A stretch of DNA of 64,000 nucleotides from Cokeromyces recurvatus. Its lineage: Eukaryota; Mucoromycota; Mucoromycetes; Mucorales; Mucoraceae. A program made the translations under genes and the position numbers. The notes beneath the pieces were generated by a model, which saw only the letters and a list, made by a program, of their open reading frames with translations, was not told the origin of the DNA and ran no database searches. The DNA lies in assembly GCF_025118155.1 (NCBI RefSeq), contig NW_026251387.1, positions 1,067,001-1,131,000 on the forward strand, given 5' to 3'. Shown piece by piece: positions 35,801 through 48,561 of this stretch (positions are counted from its first letter, which is position 1; each line of letters starts with the position of its first letter).

Positions 35801-37219
35801 ATGAACAGTGTAAGAGCTCAAATCCGAAAATTACCACCAAAAGCTGTCATTAAGCTATTACGTAAAATATTTGCATTGCCTGCACCTGCTGCTAGACTTA
35901 TTTTAAACGACATAACAAGAGCAAGGAAAAGCCATCTTTCTTGGATTCATCGAGTAAAATTAGGTACTCATAATCAGTATGATTGGTCAGGTTGTTGGAT
36001 AGGTGAAAATATTCAGAAACTAGATGATCAGGCATTATTAAAGAGAATCTATGATGCTGATATTATTCTATTTTATGTTCATGGTACCTGAAATAAAAGT
36101 GGAGTTTATATTTGTTTAAATATGAGATATTAACCTTATATTTATAAAAAAAAAAAAAAAAAATAGGTGGTGGCTTTCGTATTGGTAGTTGCACAATGTA
36201 TATGGATACAAATATTGCTTGGATCAATATATTAAAAGAAAAGTATGGATTAAGCTGCATGATGATGTCGATTGATTATAGGTAATTTGTGAAAAAAAAA
36301 TACAATTATTCTTTAGAGATGTCATTCATTAAATGGGTCATTAACTAGATTAGCACCAGAGTATCGTTATCCAAGCCCAGTAGAAGATGTTGTAAAGGCT
36401 TATGAGCATCTTATTCAAAAGCTAGGAGTCAAAAGTGAAAATGTAATTGTTATGGGTGACTCTGCAGGAGCAGCACTTGCGTTAGAAATGTTATTTATTA
36501 CTCATGATCCAAGTATGTTTGAAATTGTGATCGAAGATAGTGAATCAGCAGGATCACACCCTATCCTACAAGAATTACCAAGACCTGCAGGTCTAGTCTT
36601 AATCTCTCCTCTAGTAACAGATAAAACAAACTCAGAGTCATGGAAAGTGAATCAAAAATATGATTATATTACTCAGTATACAGCAAAAGTGATTAAACGA
36701 GACTATTTTGAACCTATTCATAATTCACAAGATGAAGAGGAACAGCAACGTATTTTGGGCATTGCTAAACTAGAAACTGGATTTAAAGCATTCATGACTC
36801 CGGAAGTATTAATGTATATTGGTAATTTAGAAGTGCTTAGAGACGATGCTTTACAGTTAGCTATGAAGGCAGAACATGATGGAGTGAATTGGCAAACTGT
36901 AATCGAAGATTTTGTTCATGACTGGTTTTGTGTTCGTGAAGTTGTGAAAGATAAAGAAGCTATCAAAAGAGCAGATCATATTTTTGCTGATTTTTGTTAT
37001 CGAGCTATTAAAGGGGAAAAGGTAATGCTGACACCAAGACTTAGTTTATTAGATGTAATTAAAGAAGAAGAGAGTAGTATTGGTAACAGCAGTAGTAGCA
37101 CTACTTCATCATTATTTGACTTTAAGTTCTCGAAATTATCTATTTTGGACAATGATTTTTCAACACCACATACCAATTCATCTTCAAAACGCTCTTCATC
37201 AAATATTGTATTTGTTTAA
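35801..37219 (+). CDS. Alpha/beta hydrolase, hormone-sensitive-lipase type
   Basis: This is an esterase or lipase of the HSL branch. Exons are 35801-36083, 36167-36281 and 36349-37219, giving 422 aa from the ATG at 35801, but the true start is probably further upstream. The oxyanion motif HGGG (YVHGGGFRIG) is near residue 94 and spans a splice junction. RLAPEYRYPSPVEDV follows, the nucleophile elbow GDSAGAAL is near 168, the likely catalytic Asp is in LEVLRDDALQLA and the His in EDFVHDWF. A Ser-rich tail follows. The substrate is unknown; acylglycerol or ester hydrolysis is inferred from family. The missing N-terminus may contain a membrane anchor. Confidence 0.85.
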
Positions 37220-38623
37220 TAATAATAATAAAAATCGAAAGTTAATTATTTGTTTGATGAAGCCTGATTTATTGTAATATGACTTCTTTCCAAGGACCTC
37301 TATTACAATAAGTTTTAGTATATTCTATCCGACTCTAATAATCTGCTATAGAAACTTGATTACAAGCTTCAGCCATATTCTCTTGTAACCTTCTTAATTT
37401 AAAAAAAAATAGCATGGATAAGAGTTTATTAATATATTTATTGATTGCATCCATAATAGATTAAGAGTGGTTAATTTTACAATTGTTCGTGGCAATAAAT
37501 ATATCATTATCATTATATCTGTTTAGATTTGTAACTGAATTCATAAATTTAATAGTGATATAATATGCTTTTTTTTTTTTTTTTTTTTTTTTTTGATAGA
37601 CTTTTTTTTTAATTGGTTCTGCTGCCCATTATGATGACGATGATCCATAAAACTATCCTTTATCAATAATAATTGCGTTATCTTTTTTTTTTAGTGGCTC
37701 CACTGTAGATGAAAATATCCAACGGTTCCTGTTTGTGTATGCTTCTACAACTACTAATTTTTTGATCATATTATTAACTGCAAGTGAAAGTCTATTTTAT
37801 CTACAAAAGCATGTTGAATATATATAAATTTTTTTTTTCACCGATGCATACACAAAATCCTTTAAAACGGTTCACATTGCGTTTGTTTCATTTTTTTAAA
37901 AAAAAATAATAATCAAAGGATAGTTATCAAAGAGTTGAATGCTTAAATCCTTACTTGAGTTGTTTTCAGATGGTATCAAAAAGAACTACTTCATTATTAA
38001 AGTAATAGTTTGTAACCAGTTCCTAGTCAGTAGCCATCATTGGTAGTGTTAAAACCTTTTTGTTGCATTATTCGAATAAAATGCTCAATCTAATCTTGAC
38101 TATAATACTTTTTTATATCTTTGTTAGTAATACTAACGACTATCTTCTAAAAATCTTTAGTATGACTTTATACTATAACCTTTTTTTTTTTTTTTTTAAT
38201 TAATTGAACCTGAAAACAATATCAAAGTTAACAATCATTTGGATTTCTCCGTACTAAATAAGTAAAGTATCAAAATTTAATTTTACCAGGTTATTACCAT
38301 TGCCTGAAAGTAGTTTCTTAGCGGAATTACGATGAATAAAGTTCAGTATATTAAAATTTTACTTATAAATTATGTATGTTATTTCTTCACATAATAAAAC
38401 TTTATTTTCAATATTGTTTAAGGAGCGACGATCATTTCCGATTTTATTATATAATAAATAGCACGGGACTTTATATTGTGTGTCCGTGTTTTACTTATAA
38501 ATAATTAATCATTTGATTAATGTTTCTTTCTTTCTTTTTTTCTTTTTTTTCTCTTCTACAACTATCATTTGAAAGTATATATCTTTTCTTTTAATCTCTT
38601 AAAAAAAAAAAAAAAAAAGATTA
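37220..38623. other. Gene-free AT-rich spacer
   Basis: This 1.4-kb spacer is the 3' flank of the hydrolase and the promoter of the exchanger gene. T tracts occur near 37570, 38180 and 38600. I see no coding sequence. Confidence 0.65.
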
Positions 38624-41600
38624 ATGGACTCTTCTTCTACTGAAAGGCCGAAACTTCAAAAAATCCGGTCAAATTCTTCTTCTATTCAAAGAAGAAGAAG
38701 ACCAAGCCGCACAATATCTAAATATGGCTCTATTGTTGAGGAAAGTGATAGTCTCCATAACTATCCAAATCTAAATAATAATAGTCGTGTTTCCGCGGTG
38801 GATGATGATGATGATGATGACGACGAAGATGATAGTGATGAAAATGACAAAGAAGGATTCAGGTACAAGTCAAACACCTTTGACCATTCTGATGAAGATG
38901 GTGAATTTGCTAGCCATCGTTTACATACGCGTCAACATAGTAACGACCACTTATCCCTCACAAGTACCGAGCATGAATTAACTTTAAAAGATAAACAAGA
39001 AGTAAAGAGCCTACATTTCTTCAAAAAAAAAAAAAATAAATAAAAATAAAATAAGGGACTTAGTATACTTATATTTATAGGCTATGAACAAACAACACCC
39101 TTTTGGCTTACCATTATGGAAACCAGCACTTTATAAAAAATCTCGTTCAGTTGTACGTAAGGCAAATAGCGCATTGCATTCAGCTCCATCTTCAGCATCG
39201 GAGCATTTTTTAAATCCAGGTAATTTGCTTTGGTTAGTTTTATTTGGATGGTGGTTAGCCCTTACTGTCTTTTTGGCCTCTTTGCCTATCACTCTTTTGG
39301 ATCATTCCTATGGTCTTGTGTTACGAGAACTTAGTTCTTATCTATTATGGCCATTTGGACGTTATGTGGAACGTCTTGTTGAGATTAAACCTTCTATCAT
39401 GAGTGATTTACAGAGAGAAAACTCTGTAGGTCAGTCTTCAATATTGATTGATGATGATGATGAATTTGAAGAATGTGAGGAACATGGATTATTAGAACGT
39501 CGTCATAATATGAATACGCGTAAAAGATATAATTGGTTTCATGCTATTTATGAAACCATTAAATTAGGTCCTGCAGCTTGCCTTTATTATTTTATATTTT
39601 ACACTATAATTGGTAAAACTATTCTATAAATGAATACATTATATTGTCATATGTTAGTTAACAGTTATTTATATATATATTATGTATAGCACCACTTTTA
39701 TTGCTCGTATCTGCAATTTGCTGGTTATGTGTTGTTACCGTGCCTATGGCCAAATTAAATTATATCCTTGTCAGACATCTTCGACGTCATCCATTAAGTC
39801 TTCGATTTCATTCAAAGCCTTCCATATTAACAAGCACACATCAACAGCCAACAGTCATTCTCTTGTGTACTTACCAAGCGTTCGGCTGGCAATACTATAA
39901 ATACACTTATAACGGCATCAATATTATATTTATTAATTTGATCCCTTTAGTATTTTTTGTAATTTTTGATGATTATGTCCTTAAGCCTCGTTTTCCTGAC
40001 TCCTTAATGACTTCACCTCAACTTATATTTGGACTATCATTAACATCTGTGATCCCGCTTTCTTATTTTATTGGTATGGGTGTTAGTTCAGTATCAGCAC
40101 AAAGTAGTATGGGTTTAGGTGCTGTGATCAATGCTACCTTTGGTAGTGTCATTGAAATTATTCTTTATGCAGCAGCTCTTATGGGAGGTAAAAGTGCACT
40201 TGTGGAAGGTTCATTAATTGGAAGTATTCTCGCTGGTGTCTTATTAATGCCAGGATTTTCTATGATCAGTGGTGCTGTAAAAAGAAAAGAACAAAAGTTT
40301 AATGCTAAAAGTGCAGGTAAAGTTTGTATTTTTTTTTATTTGTATTTGTTATATCTTTTCATATCAATACTTACATATGATATAATAATATTAGGTGTTA
40401 CTAGTACAATGTTAATTATGGCTATCATTGGTGCTTTATCTCCCACCTTGTTTTATCAGTTCTTTGGCTCGGTAAAGAGATAATCTCATTGTAAATAGTT
40501 GAGACAAAACGATACTCATCTTTTTTTTTCATTTAATATTTAGTTTGAGTTGCATTGTACAGGCTGCCCTGAATCAATAGAAATCAATGGATCTATTGCA
40601 TGTTCTCATTGCTATTATGATCAAATGGATCCCTCAGAAGACCCAGTCTATCAAAAGAGCGTTAAGCCTTTTATGTGGATTTGTGCTGCCATTTTACCTT
40701 CTGCTTATGTCATTGGCCTTATTTTTAGTTTACATACACATGCTGATATGGTATGGAAGAGCCCAGCCTCGAAATCGCATGATATGGCGTCTACAGCGAT
40801 TACTCATTCTGAGAGAATATACCCTATACATATTATTCATCCTTCACAACACCAAGAGCATCAGCTTGATGAACATACACCTTTAAATTCACATAATACA
40901 ACTACACAACCTGTCTTGATTGCTGTCAATCCTGATACTCGTCCAACCGACAACAGCGCAACTAATAATCCGCCCTTAGCATTTATTCATGCCAAGGAAC
41001 CAGAAGAAGAAGAAGAAGAGGAAGCAGCAGCAGGCCATGATTCACCAAATTGGACTAAAATGATGAGTTATTCTGTTTTATTTAGTTGTACTTTATTATA
41101 TTCAATTATTGCAGAGATTTTGGTACAAACAGTAGATGATGTGATGGAAAATGCTACGATTGATGAAAGATTTTTAGGTTTGACTTTATTTGCCTTAGTT
41201 CCTAATATTACAGAGTTTACAAATGCTATTTCTTTTGCATTATATGGCAATATTGTTTTAAGGTAAGATATTAAGATATATATATAAAAAAAAGGTGGTT
41301 TTGATTCTTTCTAATTTGTTGTATATAGTATGGAAATTGGTTCTGCCTATGCTTTACAAGTTTGCTTGTTACAGATTCCTGTTATGGTCGCATTTTCACT
41401 TTGGTATAATTGGGGAAAGGAAGAAATTCAAAAGTTTACTTTCAAGTAAAGTATCAAAAAAGAAAAGAAAGAAAGAAAGAAAGAAAAAAGAAAACTAAAC
41501 TTTTATTTATTTTATTTAGTTTAATGTTTCCTAGGTGGGATGTCATTTCGGTTATTTTTTCGGTCTTCTTATTGACTTATACTTATCAAGAAGGAAAATC

Positions 41601-41733
41601 AAACTACTTTAAAGGATCTATTCTTATTTTAAGTTATTTTGTTTTAATTGCTGGATTTTATTATATACCATCTTTGAATAATAATACGGTACCTTCAGTT
41701 GTAAGTTTTGTTAATGGGCCTGTTAGCGTATAA
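38624..41733 (+). CDS. VNX1: Vnx1-like vacuolar cation/proton exchanger
   Basis: This is a CaCA-superfamily antiporter resembling yeast Vnx1, which loads sodium and potassium into the vacuole in exchange for protons. The exons are 38624-39001, 39081-39612, 39690-40316, 40395-40471, 40544-41262, 41329-41445 and 41520-41733, for 887 aa. A 130-residue polar N-terminus with an Asp run precedes the LWKPALYKKSRSVVRKANSAL block and the first helices. The first alpha repeat is visible as GVSSVSAQSSMGLGAVINATFGSVIEI. The second spans the exon 5-6 junction as ALYGNIVLRS, with S-M-E-I-G-S-A-Y-A-L-Q-V after it. A long polar loop with Glu and Ala runs separates the halves. The end matches the family pattern PRWDVISVIFSVFLLTYTY. 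Ion preference is inferred. Confidence 0.9.
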
Positions 41734-42255
41734 ATAAAAATAACATAAATGTAAGGAGGAAAAAAAAAAAGACTATATGCTATTCCCCTCCTCCTTGCAT
41801 TTTCATTGTTGTAATTTGTCTTTCTCCTTCTTTATTTAACTTCATAACAAATTTATGTATAATAGCATATTTAATAATGGCAAAGTGGTGAAAGAGAAAA
41901 TATGATGTATATCAACGGATGTATAATAACATATATGTATATTCATATACATATTATTTAATATAAGGTTTTCCCACTATACAATATATGGTTATACTTT
42001 TTCATCTTCCTTATATAATTTTTATATAGATCTTCCTCCTCCATCCTTCTGTTACTCCTTTTTTATTTTCTCTCTTTTTCTTTAATTACAGTTACTTAAA
42101 CTTGATGTCTCTTTTTTGCTTCTTTCTTTTTTCTTTCTTTTTTTTTTCTTATCCTTTCCTTCACAACCTTTACATATTTAATTACTTCCTTTTATATTCA
42201 ATAATTTCTTTATCTATAATACATATAAGACTAGCTCAATTTTATTTATTATAGT
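41734..42255. promoter_or_regulatory. Chitin synthase promoter and leader, CT-rich
   Basis: This is the spacer between the exchanger and the chitin synthase. From about 42020 to 42180 the plus strand is strongly pyrimidine-rich (CT, TTC and TTTC runs), a pattern typical of fungal promoters and 5' leaders. A specific regulator site cannot be named. Confidence 0.5.
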
Positions 42256-42704
42256 ATGACTACCACCAATAATATAATATTATTACCAGAAATCCGAAAC
42301 GATGAAAATATAGCAAAAGATGCAATTATACGACTGCTACAAAATCGATATAAATTAGATCAACCCTATACACAACTGGGTAGCCATCGGCTGATAATTG
42401 TGAACCCAATGAAGCCCCTAGAGTTATTAAATGATGCTACTCTGAAGGCATATGGACAGTATGGATATAAAGATGTTTTATCAGATAAACTTGAAACACT
42501 AGAACCTCATGTATATGAAATGGCTACAAAAGTGTATATGTCAATGCGAAGAAAATCTGAAAACCAAACTATCATATTAAGGTAATATATTTATATAAAA
42601 TATATATACATATATATATATTTAGGGGAGGGGAGAAGGAAAGAAGGGAATATTAAATATATAAAAGACAAAAAAAAAGCTATAATAATAACATTTTATC
42701 CTAC

Positions 42705-42738
<34 letters not shown>

Positions 42739-45700
42739 AAGTGGTATAAGTGGATCTGGAAAAACAACAACGCATTTACATTTACTTAAAGAAATTCTTT
42801 ATTTATCTACACATACACGTAAAGAAGAAAAGATTCACAAACAGATATTGGCTGTGTATACAATCATGAAGTCATTCGGAACAGCAATGTCATCGTCTTG
42901 TCTAGCTCAATTTCAAACCCTACGATTCAATGCTAGAGGAGGGATCATTGGCTGCGACATGTCTGTCTTCTTACTTGATAAATATAGAGTCTCATCACGT
43001 CAGTGTACACAACAGTTTACTATTTTCTATCAACTTTTGGCAGGAACAACCACTGATGAAAAGTGCGCTCTTCATATTACTCATAGCAATTTTTATTATT
43101 TGAAACATCTTGGGCAACGAGATATAGAGCAGGACACGATAGGATTTGAAGATGTTAAAGCAGCTCTCAAACTTTGTGGGTTTAAAACCAAGACAGTGGC
43201 TCAGATGTGTCAGTTATTAGCAGCTATACTACATTTAGGGAATGTACAATTTGTGGATGGGAACAAGCATCACTTTACAGGTGATGACATCTTATTTCAT
43301 CCCAGTTCTAGTAGTGGAATATGCCGTATCAAGAATAAGGAAACATTGACTCTAGTCGCTGCCTCCTTGGGTATAGCTACCTCAAAGCTTGAAACGAGTC
43401 TTATACATAAACTTAAACTGATTGGAAATGAATTTTGTACTGCATTCCTAACAGTAGATACTGCTTCACAACAAAGGGATGCATTGGCTCATACATTATA
43501 TGCTGCCCTTATAAGATGGATTACAAACACACTAAATCAAAGACTTAACAAAGATGAATTGGATATTATGCAAACCATTAGTGTTTTGGATTCTATGGGG
43601 ACACAATCAATGATAAATCAACGTGCAAGTGGCTTTTATCACTTTTGTGTTAATTATACATTAGAGCAACTCCTAAGCTATACCTTCTTTGATTTGACCA
43701 TGAAAGCTGAATCTGCTGCTAATATTCCCTATGTTCAGGATCAGATATGGCCTTCTACTTTACCAGTAGTTAAACAGCCATCTAATTCGCTTTCACTCTT
43801 TCATGGCAAGAATAATGATGGACTCATCTCTTTGATCAATAAAGATGCTATGCGCTTTCAAACATATGCGTTAGATGCCACAGACAGTAACCTTCTATCT
43901 GTTTTGCTCCAAAAGAAGAAATCGTACCGTAATAGCGACTATGAGACCCTCTTGGAACCTTCGATGCCCTCATATAGTTTTGCTATTCATCATTTCAATA
44001 CCATAAATGTCAACTACTCAATTGATGGTTTCCTTGAAAGTAATCTGGACTATGTTTCACCGGATTTTGTCCATATGTTTCGATACAATTGTACAAACAC
44101 ATTTGTACATGAGATATTTGAGACAGCAGGGTGGCTAACTGAAAAGCATCCACGGGATGAAAAAACGGTCATCAAAGCCCAATTACCAATATGGTACCAT
44201 AACAGCAATAGACTGGGGCCTGTTTTAGACCATGTCGTTCAAGGTGTTGAAGAGCTGAAGGATCGAATAGATACAACACGTGTGACTGAAATTATACATG
44301 TACTGCCCAGTAGTGAAGGAAACGTATTTGATCCCGAATTTGTGAAGCGTCAGTTAGAGATGTATCACCTAGTTGAGTTGGCTCAACGAATAAGTCAATT
44401 TGAGGCACCTTATGGATATAATCAGGAAACGTTCTTAAACCGTTATCGACCGTTAATGGATGCTTATGTAGATGAAGAGACGGTAGTAGAAGGTGATGAA
44501 TCAAGACGCATTGGAGTTTGGATTGACATCATGAAATGGACAGTTAAGGATATTCAGTTGGGTCAAAATAATGTTTGGCTTTCATTCGAGCTTTGGCAAA
44601 GATTGGAGAGGGAAATTCGAACGATTGAGAAGGAAGAAAGAATACGTGAAAGGGAAAGGCAACGAGTAATTGAATATGAAAAAGAGATTCTACTACGAGC
44701 TAAGGAAGAAGAGGAAGAAGAAGTGAAGACCATGACAGTAGAACAGCAGCTTCTTGAGGGGCCAGAGTGGACTTGGTTTAGTAATAATAATAATGAAAGA
44801 AATAATCTTTTTGATGAAGAGTGGAGATCAGATATAAGTCACGATGATGACCGAACTGAAATTGATACTCAAGCTCCTGATTTATCTGGGAAAAAAAGTG
44901 AATGGGAAGATGATGAGGATGGAAGAGGATTAGCTGAAGGGTACAATACCAAAGTCTTCCTTTTTTTTTTTTTAGGAAAAAAAAAGAATAATATAATTAA
45001 GTCCCTTTTTATTTTTAATTATTTCTATTATAGATATGGGCCTAATTTAGATATGAGCCAAATGATGGAAGATTATACTGTGCATCAAATTGAGGAGCAA
45101 ATTGAAGAAGTAAGCATTACAAGTACACGACAATGGTGGTCTCGATTCGTTCTTCTAATGACATGGTGGATTCCGTCATTTACTCTCAAATACTTGGGTA
45201 AAATGACTCGGCAAGATGTTCAAATGGCATGGCGCGAGAAAGTTACACTTTGTATGCTTATCTTTGCCTCTTCAGGAGGGATTATTTTTTTTATTGTTGG
45301 ATTCAGACAAATTATTTGTCCAAATACAAAATACTTATATTCGGCAGAAAATGTTGGTGTTCATCAAATGATGACAGACTATTGGATCTCCATTCGTGGT
45401 AAAGTTTATGATTTAACAAAATTCGTGGCAACAGATCATGGTACTATGAGTCACATGACAAGTAAATATAATTTAGATCCTCTAGCTGGTAGGGACCTAT
45501 CTTACACCTTCCCACCTCCTTTAACAATTGCCTGTCCTGGTCTAGTAAAGGATACCTCCATTACTATTACTCCTAATCAAACTATTGTACTGGGGCCCTT
45601 TATTCATTTTTCTGGTCCTCAGCAGTCTGAAAAAGCTCTTACTAGACTACGTGATCCAGATTGGCTTACAAATACATTTGAACCAAGAATGAATAATTAT

Positions 45701-48058
45701 AAAAAAGGTGATCTAGTGATATCACTTAAGCGAATGAAAGAAGATTATGCAAGCTGGGGTCGATTAATAGCATCAATAGATGAACGAGTGTATGATTTGA
45801 CAGATTATATGGCGACAGCACGTCGATATCCCGCTAGTTCTAATGGTGAACCAAACTATCACTACCTCCATCCTTCAATAGAGGCAATCTTTACCAATTT
45901 TGGGGGTAAAGACATAACATCAGAATGGAACAATGCCATTCTAGACGCTCTCACACGGTCTCGAAACAAGGCATGTTTGGATAACGTGTTTTATATAGGT
46001 CGTCTTGATTATCGGGAATCATTAAGATGTACATTTATCAATTATCTGTTGTTAAGTTTTGCTATTATTATGTCAGTCGTAATTTTAGTTAAATTTTTGG
46101 CTGCATTACAATTTGGAAGTAGTCCCACCCCTGAAGATCATGATAAATTTGTAATTTGTCAAGTACCATGCTATACCGAGGATGAAGAATCATTGAGAAA
46201 GACGATTAATTCCTTGACAGCCATGACATATGATGATAAACACAAATTATTATTTCTTATTGCAGATGGTATGATTATTGGTAGTGGTAATGATCGACCA
46301 ACACCACGTATTTTGTTAGATATTCTAGGGCATGACGAAATGGATGACCCTGAACCCCTCATGTTCAAGTCAATTGGTGAGGGATCTAAGCAATTAAACT
46401 ATGGCAAAGTTTATTCTGGAGTATATCAAAACGAAGGTCACGTCGTACCTTATATCGTTGTTGTAAAAGTAGGAAAATCGACTGAGAGAGCAAAACCAGG
46501 CAACCGGGGTAAACGAGACTCACAAATTATTTGTATGAATTTCTTAAATAAAGTACACTTTGACTCGGAAATGTCACCCCTTGAACTATCAATCTACCAT
46601 CATATTAAATATATCATTGGTATTGATCCACATTTGTATGAATATATACTGATGGTAGACTCAGATACAGAAGTATATCCTGATGCTCTTAATCGACTTA
46701 TTTCGTGCATGTTACATGATAGTCGTATTATTGGTCTATGTGGAGAGACTGAATTAGGAAATGAGGATCGGTCTTGGACAACTATGATTCAAGTTTATGA
46801 ATACTATATTTCTCATCATCTTGTCAAATCATTTGAATCTTTATTTGGGTCCGTTACTTGTTTACCTGGATGCTTTTGTATGTATCGTATTCGTACAGCC
46901 AGTAAACATCAACCACTTATTGTTTCACCTAATGTCATTCGAGCCTATTCTGATAATCAGGTCGATACCTTGCATAAAAAGAACCTACTGCACTTGGGTG
47001 AAGATAGATATTTAACGACGTTAATGATGAAAAACTTCCCTCAGTACAAGATGGTGTTTACACCTTACGCAAAATGTAAAACTGTAGCTCCTGATCAATG
47101 GGGAATTTTACTTTCTCAACGTAGACGCTGGATAAATTCAACTATTCATAATTTGCTAGAATTAATCTTATTACAGGAACTGTGTGGATTCTGCTGTATT
47201 TCAATGCGATTTGTGGTCATGATTGACTTGATTGGTACTATTTCATTACCCTCTTCAGTTATTTACCTTATTTATCTTATCTATGAGGTCATTTCAGGTG
47301 CAGGCCCCATCCCAACTATTGCGTTAGGAATGCTAGCAGGGGCTTATGGATTACAATCACTCATTTTTATTCTTAAACGGCAATGGCAGCACATTGGATG
47401 GATGATTATCTATATCTTTGCCATTCCTATCTTTAGTTTCTTCATACCTCTTTATTCATTTTGGCATTTTGATGACTTTTCATGGGGCAATACCCGTGTT
47501 GTAGTTGGTGACAATAAAAAGAAACAAATAATTGTGACAGATGATGAAAAATTTGATGAAAAGATGATACCATTGAAGAAATGGGCCATTTATGAAGAAG
47601 AGATGTGGGTAAACAAGTCAAATAGTGTAGTGACATCTTATCTATCTGTATTGCCTGATGATCAACACACTTTAGATAGTGATAATCCAATAGACAAGTC
47701 AAATAGTGTCAAATCTGAATTATTGCCACCTTTGATACCCAATTTTTCTGATGAGCAATTTAACATAGACCTATCTACCGTACTTGGATCAAGCTCACCT
47801 ATACGTAAAATAGCAGATAATATAGACATGAAAGATTCTACAATTAAAACTACTACAGAATCAAGAACAGTCATAATACCAGAGGATGATGAACTTGAGC
47901 GTGAAATTTACAAAATATTGATAAATTCTAATTTAATGACGCTTACAAAAAAGCAAGTACGAGATCAATTGTCAGCTTTATTTGGTGTAGATTTGACAAT
48001 CAAAAGAGGAATTATTAATACAATCATCAATCGACTCATAGAACAAAGTAAAATTTAA
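42256..48058 (+). CDS. Chitin synthase with myosin-motor-like N-terminus (class V/VII)
   Basis: This membrane enzyme polymerises UDP-GlcNAc into cell-wall chitin. Exons are 42256-42581, 42742-44940 and 45034-48058, giving 1849 aa. Residues 1-560 or so form a myosin-head-like domain whose P-loop reads SGISGSGKTTT near residue 110, rather than the usual GESGSGKT. I do not see clear switch I or II motifs, so ATPase activity is doubtful. After an acidic linker come cytochrome b5-like segments (WISIRGKVYDLTKFV, IDERVYDLTDYM) between membrane spans. The catalytic domain contains DGMIIGSGN, MVDSDTEVYPDAL near 1384 and QRRRWINSTIHNL near 1537, then C-terminal membrane helices. The last 60 residues form a DEK-C domain (REIYKILINSNLMTLTKKQV). 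Targeting to growing tips is inferred from the family. Confidence 0.93.
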
Positions 48059-48561
48059 TTTATTCCGATATACTACTATAATAATATGACGTTTTTATGA
48101 TATATTATCATAAAATCGTTTCTTCAATATTGTATATATATATGTGTAAGTGTAAGTGTATGTGTATGCAGTTTAATAAACAAGCTAAAAAGAACTTAAT
48201 ATATATGTATGTATGTATATATGTATATAGTATTTCTTATATGGGATAAAAGAAGTAAATAATATATGAGCGTATTTAATGTTTCATAAATAGTAAAGCC
48301 TATTTATTATGCTTTAAGGAAAAAGTTGGAAAAACTAATCTGGTTTTTAAAAAGTATAGCAGCTTTAGAAAAAAAATGTTTCACTAGAAGGAATATTATC
48401 AATTTAACCCAATCAGTTAAAATGCATAAATAGTTTGATACCCGCTTTTTCTTAAAATTTTCTTGGATGATTTTTTCTCTTTCCCTTTTGTTTTTTATTT
48501 TATTTTATTTATTTATTGTAGAAAGAGAAAACTTTTCCCACACATATTTTTTTTTAAATAA
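48059..48561. other. Intergenic spacer
   Basis: This AT-rich spacer holds the chitin synthase 3' UTR and the promoter of the next gene, with a TATG/TG repeat near 48140 and 48210. No gene is seen. Confidence 0.7.
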
